A DNA stretch of 29,304 bases, from positions 1-29,304 of the forward strand of contig JBDSOT010000054.1 of the NCBI GenBank assembly GCA_039914705.1, read 5' to 3'. A program made the translations under genes and the position numbers. Below, piece after piece: positions 24,585-29,304 of the stretch. Positions within the stretch are counted from its first letter, which is position 1, and each line of letters opens with the position of its first letter. The notes under the pieces are model-generated. The model made no database searches. It had not been told where the DNA came from and worked only from the letters and a program-made list of their open reading frames with translations. Source of the DNA: JBDSTW01 sp039914705. GTDB lineage: Bacteria > Pseudomonadota > Gammaproteobacteria > SURF-13.

Positions 24585-25775
24585 ATGGCCGACACGCACT
24601 TATTCACCTCCGAGTCTGTTTCCGAGGGACATCCCGACAAGGTTGCCGATCAAATCTCTGACGCCATTCTCGATGCCATTCTCGAACAAGACACCGCCGC
24701 GCGCGTGGCTTGCGAGACCTTGGTTACCACCGGCATGGTCGTAATAGCCGGCGAGATCACCACCTCGGCCTGGGTCGACATGCAAGCTGTAGTGCGTAAA
24801 ACCGTGCGCGAGATCGGCTACAACAGTTCGGACATGGGCTTTGACTGGGAATCCTGCGCCGTACTGACCTCGATCGACAAGCAGTCCTCAGATATAGCCA
24901 TGGGCGTGGACGAAACCAACAACCATGAACAGGGCGCGGGCGACCAGGGTTTGATGTTCGGCTACGCCAGCAACGAGACCGATGTGTTCATGCCGGCCCC
25001 GATCACCTATGCCCATCGTTTGGTCAAGCGCCAGGCCGAGGTCCGTAAAAACGGCGCACTGCCGTGGCTGCGCCCGGATGCCAAAAGCCAAGTTACGTTC
25101 CGCTATGTGAATCACAAACCCGTTGGCATTGATGCCGTGGTGCTGTCCACCCAGCACAGCCCGGACATCGCCCATGAGACGCTCAAAGATGCCGTCATGG
25201 CTGAGATTATTCTGCCGGTGCTGCCGAAGGAGTGGATCGACAAGAATACCCGCTTCTTTATCAACCCCACCGGGCGCTTTGTGATCGGCGGGCCGGTAGG
25301 CGACTGCGGCCTGACCGGACGCAAGATTATCGTTGATACCTACGGCGGCATGGCGCGCCACGGCGGCGGGGCGTTTTCCGGAAAGGATCCTTCCAAGGTG
25401 GATCGTTCGGCTGCTTACGCTGGACGCTATGTTGCTAAGAATATTGTGGCCGCCGGACTTGCCGACCGCTGTGAGATTCAGGTGTCGTATGCCATCGGCG
25501 TCGCCGAGCCTACCTCCATCAACGTGGAAACCTTTGGTACCGGGATAATTGATGATGCGCGCATTATCGAACTAATCCGTGCCCATTTCGATCTGCGCCC
25601 GCGCGGATTAATCGCAATGCTTGATTTATTGCGCCCCATTTATCTGCGCACCGCCGCCTATGGTCACTTTGGCCGGGAAGAAGAGGACTTTACCTGGGAG
25701 CGCACCGATAAAGCCGATGCATTGCGCGATGCGGCTGGTATCAAGGCAAAATTGGTGAATGCTAAGACAGCGTAA
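24585..25775 (+). CDS. metK: S-adenosylmethionine synthetase
   Basis: MetK makes S-adenosylmethionine from methionine and ATP, with loss of triphosphate. I chose the ATG at 24585 because GAGGA lies 7 bases upstream and the protein then begins MADTHLFTSESVSEGHPDKV as in the family. An ATG at 24573 is in frame but unlikely. The 396-residue protein has GHPDK near 15-19, the ATP motif GAGDQGLMFG at 118-127, and the P-loop-like GGGAFSGKDPSKVDRSAAY near 260. The length is standard. It begins a plus-strand run metK-ahcY-metF-bioA, with 187 bp before ahcY. Confidence 0.97.
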   Translation: MADTHLFTSESVSEGHPDKVADQISDAILDAILEQDTAARVACETLVTTGMVVIAGEITTSAWVDMQAVVRKTVREIGYNSSDMGFDWESCAVLTSIDKQSSDIAMGVDETNNHEQGAGDQGLMFGYASNETDVFMPAPITYAHRLVKRQAEVRKNGALPWLRPDAKSQVTFRYVNHKPVGIDAVVLSTQHSPDIAHETLKDAVMAEIILPVLPKEWIDKNTRFFINPTGRFVIGGPVGDCGLTGRKIIVDTYGGMARHGGGAFSGKDPSKVDRSAAYAGRYVAKNIVAAGLADRCEIQVSYAIGVAEPTSINVETFGTGIIDDARIIELIRAHFDLRPRGLIAMLDLLRPIYLRTAAYGHFGREEEDFTWERTDKADALRDAAGIKAKLVNAKTA

Positions 25776-25777
25776 AC

Positions 25778-25938
25778 CTAACGCAGAGAAGCCAAGTAAC
25801 ATGGCTTTAAAACGTGTAGCGTTGAATAACTGTGACAGTTGACCAATCTAACCCCCCAATATCAAGTGCGCAAACCACCGTTGGGGTCAATTTATCCATA
25901 ATGTTTTTCTTAGCGTCTCTGCGTCTTTGCGTTGAGAT
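25778..25938. repeat. AACGCAAAG-type inverted-repeat element, copy B, before ahcY
   Basis: The left end AACGCAGAGAAGCCAAG and the right end, read on the minus strand as AACGCAAAGACGCAGAGACG, are imperfect inverted repeats and fill most of the metK-ahcY gap. Inside, TTGACC and CCCCAA (25839-25859) can pair with TTGGGGTCAA (25881-25890). The same end motif occurs at 18947-19012. It could be a small non-autonomous repeat, and it leaves little room for an ahcY leader of its own. Confidence 0.45.
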
Positions 25939-25962
25939 TTTTAAAGATAAAAGGAACAGGAC

Positions 25963-27276
<1,314 letters not shown>

Positions 27277-27283
27277 TAATATT

Positions 27284-27309
27284 GGCGGGTTACACTGCGC
27301 TAACCCGCC
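27284..27309 (+). terminator. Stem-loop between ahcY and metF
   Basis: GGCGGGTTA pairs perfectly with TAACCCGCC around an 8-base loop, 8 bp after the ahcY stop. The following CTGCATTT is only slightly T-rich, so it may end only part of the transcripts and allow read-through into metF. Confidence 0.6.
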
Positions 27310-27351
27310 CTGCATTTAGCTTGTGGCTTTACTCTTGTATTTCAAATTAAT

Positions 27352-28230
27352 ATGCTCACGCAAAAAAAACTCCCGCCCACCTTCAGCTTCGAATTTTTTC
27401 CTCCGAAATCTGAGGAAAGCGCGCTAAAGCTGAGTGAGGTACGCGATCAGCTTGCCCTGCTTAAGCCGCGCTTTTTTTCAGTAACGTTCGGCGCTGGCGG
27501 CAGCACGCGTGACCGCACATTCGAAACGGTCGTAGAGATTCAACAACGAACCGGTCTTAGTGCAGCGCCCCACCTCTCCTGTATCGGCGCAACTCGCACA
27601 GAGATCGGGCACATGCTTGATAATTACATTACCCAAGGTGTGCGGCACATCGTCGCCCTGCGCGGTGACATGCCTTCGGGCATGGGCCAGTCCGGCGAGC
27701 TGCACTACGCCAATGAGCTTGTGGAGTTTATCCGCTCACATAGCGGCGACCATTTTCATATCGAGGTGGCGGCGTACCCCGAGTTCCATCCTGAAGCGTC
27801 GAGTGCGAGCGCCGATCTGGAAAACTTCAGGCGTAAGGTCCAGTCCGGCGCAGATAGCGCCATCACTCAATACTTTTTCAATGCCGATGCGTATTACCGC
27901 TTCGTGGATACCTGCGAAAAGATGGGTTTGGCGATACCGATCGTACCCGGCATTATGCCAATCACGAATTATGTGCCACTGGCGCGCTTTTCTGATCGCT
28001 GCGGTGCGGAAATTCCACGCTGGATTCGTAAACGACTGGAGGCCTACCAGGATGATCTGGAATCCTTGCGCGCCTTTGGCCTGGAAGTAACCACTGAGTT
28101 ATGCGCCGGGTTGCTCGCAGCGGGCGCGCCAGGCTTGCATTTCTACACAATGAACCAGGCTGGTCCAACAATGGCCATCTGGAACAATCTGGGGCTAAAC
28201 AATTTGCCAGCCCTACAGGAATCTAACTAA
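27352..28230 (+). CDS. metF: 5,10-Methylenetetrahydrofolate reductase
   Basis: MetF reduces 5,10-methylene-tetrahydrofolate to 5-methyl-tetrahydrofolate with an FAD cofactor, supplying the methyl group for homocysteine remethylation. The 292-residue TIM barrel has FSFEFFPPKSEE (Glu14), FFSVTFGAGGSTRDRT, HLSCIGA, ALRGDMP (about 102-108), AAYPEFHPEAS, ITQYFFN and VPGIMPITNY. The length is that of bacterial MetF without a regulatory domain. No Shine-Dalgarno sequence is evident before the ATG. It lies 75 bp after ahcY, completing metK-ahcY-metF. Confidence 0.96.
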   Translation: MLTQKKLPPTFSFEFFPPKSEESALKLSEVRDQLALLKPRFFSVTFGAGGSTRDRTFETVVEIQQRTGLSAAPHLSCIGATRTEIGHMLDNYITQGVRHIVALRGDMPSGMGQSGELHYANELVEFIRSHSGDHFHIEVAAYPEFHPEASSASADLENFRRKVQSGADSAITQYFFNADAYYRFVDTCEKMGLAIPIVPGIMPITNYVPLARFSDRCGAEIPRWIRKRLEAYQDDLESLRAFGLEVTTELCAGLLAAGAPGLHFYTMNQAGPTMAIWNNLGLNNLPALQESN

Positions 28231-28326
28231 AGTCCAACACTCCTTCATAAAATTTTCTAAATTTATGATCGCTTGCATGCGCGTCTTTTTTCCTGCTTGA
28301 TATACTCGTCTTTCTCTTTTCTATAA

Positions 28327-28529
28327 GGAAACTCTGAACAATTCCATCCATGGAATTTTCAGAGACAAAGAGCAAAAATGGCCGCTCCTGCGCATTCATG
28401 CGCACGCGACATTCGTACTTCCCTGTACAGCATGATTTTTTCTTTTCTTCATTTTTCAAACACATATGTGTTTGAAAAATAGCGGCACATCCATGTGCCG
28501 CAGGAAGCTCCGAATAAATCAGTGCTTCC
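28327..28529 (+). mobile_element. MITE-like multi-hairpin element, copy 2
   Basis: This 203-bp copy of the element at 19017-19217 begins GGAAACTCTGAACAATTCC and ends GTGCTTCC. It is flanked by the direct duplication ATAA (28323-28326 and 28530-28533). It includes a perfect 30-bp palindrome (28451-28480) and a perfect 9-bp stem with a CC loop (28482-28501). The segment AGCAAAAATG sits near the left in this copy but right of centre in copy 1, so the middle is rearranged. It fills the metF-bioA gap and ends 32 bp before the bioA ATG. Short ORFs across it are not genes. Confidence 0.85.
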
Positions 28530-28561
28530 ATAAGTCTTCACCTGACATTTTGTAATCCTCT

Positions 28562-29304
28562 ATGACCAACGCTGAACTCATGCGTCGTGATCTATCCGTG
28601 CTGTGGCACCCTTGCACACAGATGAAGGATCATGAAACCTTGCCTGTCATTCCAATCCGGCGCGGCTCCGGTGTATGGCTTGAGGACTTCGACGGCAAGC
28701 GCTATCTCGATGCCATCAGTTCATGGTGGGTAAATTTATTTGGCCATGCTAACCCGCGCATTAACGCCGACCTGCACGATCAGCTTAATCAACTCGAACA
28801 TGTGCTGCTCGCCGGATTTCCCCATGAGCCGGTTATTCAACTCTCTGAACACCTGATGCAAATTACCCCACCGGGCCTGGCGCGCTGTTTTTATGCCGAT
28901 AACGGCTCCGCCGCCGTTGAGGTCGCGCTAAAAATGAGTTATCACTATTGGCGTGATGTTGGACGCCATCAAAAGACTAAATTCATCACGCTTACTAATA
29001 GTTACCACGGTGAAACGCTGGGTGCATTGGCAGTGGGCAATGTTGCGCTGTATAAAAATACCTATGCCCCATTGTTGATGGAGGTCATCAGTGTACCTTC
29101 GCCGGATTGCTTCCATCGAGATTCAGGGGGTCTTGCGCGGATTATTCAACGTGTATGTTCTCGCACATGGAGGCCGCGCTCACCGCCAATGCAGATCAGG
29201 TGTGTGCGGTCATTATCGAGCCTCTGGTGCAGTGTGCCGGGGGCATGCGCATGTACGATCCGGTTTATCTAAGGCCTGTTGCGCGATGCATGTAACCGTC
29301 ACGG
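28562..29304 (+). CDS. bioA: Adenosylmethionine-8-amino-7-oxononanoate aminotransferase, frameshifted and cut by window end
   Basis: BioA converts 7-keto-8-aminopelargonate to 7,8-diaminopelargonate in biotin synthesis, with S-adenosylmethionine as amino donor and PLP as cofactor. The first ~190 residues are clear: DLSVLWHPCTQMKDHE, ISSWWVNLFGHANPRI, RCFYADNGSAAVEVALKMS and LTNSYHGET. At the run GGGGG (29126-29130) the frame shifts by -1, and homology continues as SHMEAALTANADQVCAVIIE then PLVQCAGGMRMYDPVYL. An extra A near 29269-29272 shifts it back, continuing GLLRDACNRH to the window edge. Uninterrupted reading stops at 29272. The gene is either a pseudogene or carries sequencing errors. 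The PLP lysine lies beyond the window. Confidence 0.88.

Noticed and set aside
25776..25962. S-adenosylhomocysteine riboswitch upstream of ahcY
   Set aside because: The expected conserved GAGGAGCG...TGCAACGG-type core is absent, and the region looks like a repeat.
28223..28531. 102-codon minus-strand ORF spanning copy 2 of the element
   Set aside because: It runs through the repeat and into the metF 3' end, with no recognisable domain.

Overview
The window reads as a chromosomal segment of a gammaproteobacterium that probably fixes CO2. This rests on the proteins and the gene order: pilT-pilU divergent from yggS-proC-yggT, a parE, a block tkt-gap-pgk-pyk-fba headed by a phosphoribulokinase, and metK-ahcY-metF-bioA. 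No RuBisCO, rRNA, tRNA, CRISPR array, transposase or phage gene was seen. The odd length and the broken last gene suggest the window may end at a contig edge.

Layout. 1-1025: a PyrK-like flavin/[2Fe-2S] reductase. 1090-3282 (minus): pilU and pilT, the twitching retraction ATPases. 3383-5600 (plus): yggS, proC, yggT. 5791-6144 (plus): a DUF3579 protein whose stop codon lies in a nested palindromic repeat. 6210-11531 (minus): a likely transcription unit reading rubrerythrin, CCG-type Fe-S protein, encapsulated-ferritin-like protein, DUF3501 protein, CNP1-like secreted protein, parE. It is headed by a good sigma70-type promoter with a perfect 17-bp palindrome at the predicted transcription start. 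11718-12239 (minus): an unrecognised four-helix membrane protein, divergent from and touching a VKOR-DsbA fusion (12238-13575). 13694-14812 (plus): a diheme cytochrome c peroxidase with a terminator. 15053-23420 (minus): prk, tkt, gap, pgk, pyk, fba, ending in a strong terminator. 23815-24390 (minus): a thioredoxin-like protein. 24585 to the end (plus): metK, ahcY, metF and the start of bioA.

How the parts fit. The prk-to-fba block supplies Calvin-cycle regeneration and lower glycolysis. The rubrerythrin unit and the cytochrome c peroxidase point to handling of peroxide and iron, with the VKOR-DsbA protein handling periplasmic disulfides. metK, ahcY and metF form the S-adenosylmethionine cycle, and bioA uses S-adenosylmethionine as amino donor.

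The most unusual items are: an EncFtn ferritin without a visible encapsulin-loading tail, in a rubrerythrin/Fe-S operon with a candidate operator; two copies of a ~200-bp non-coding element built of five hairpins, each flanked by its own 4-bp target duplication; a phosphoribulokinase lacking one of the redox cysteines; and bioA with two compensating frameshifts at short homopolymers.
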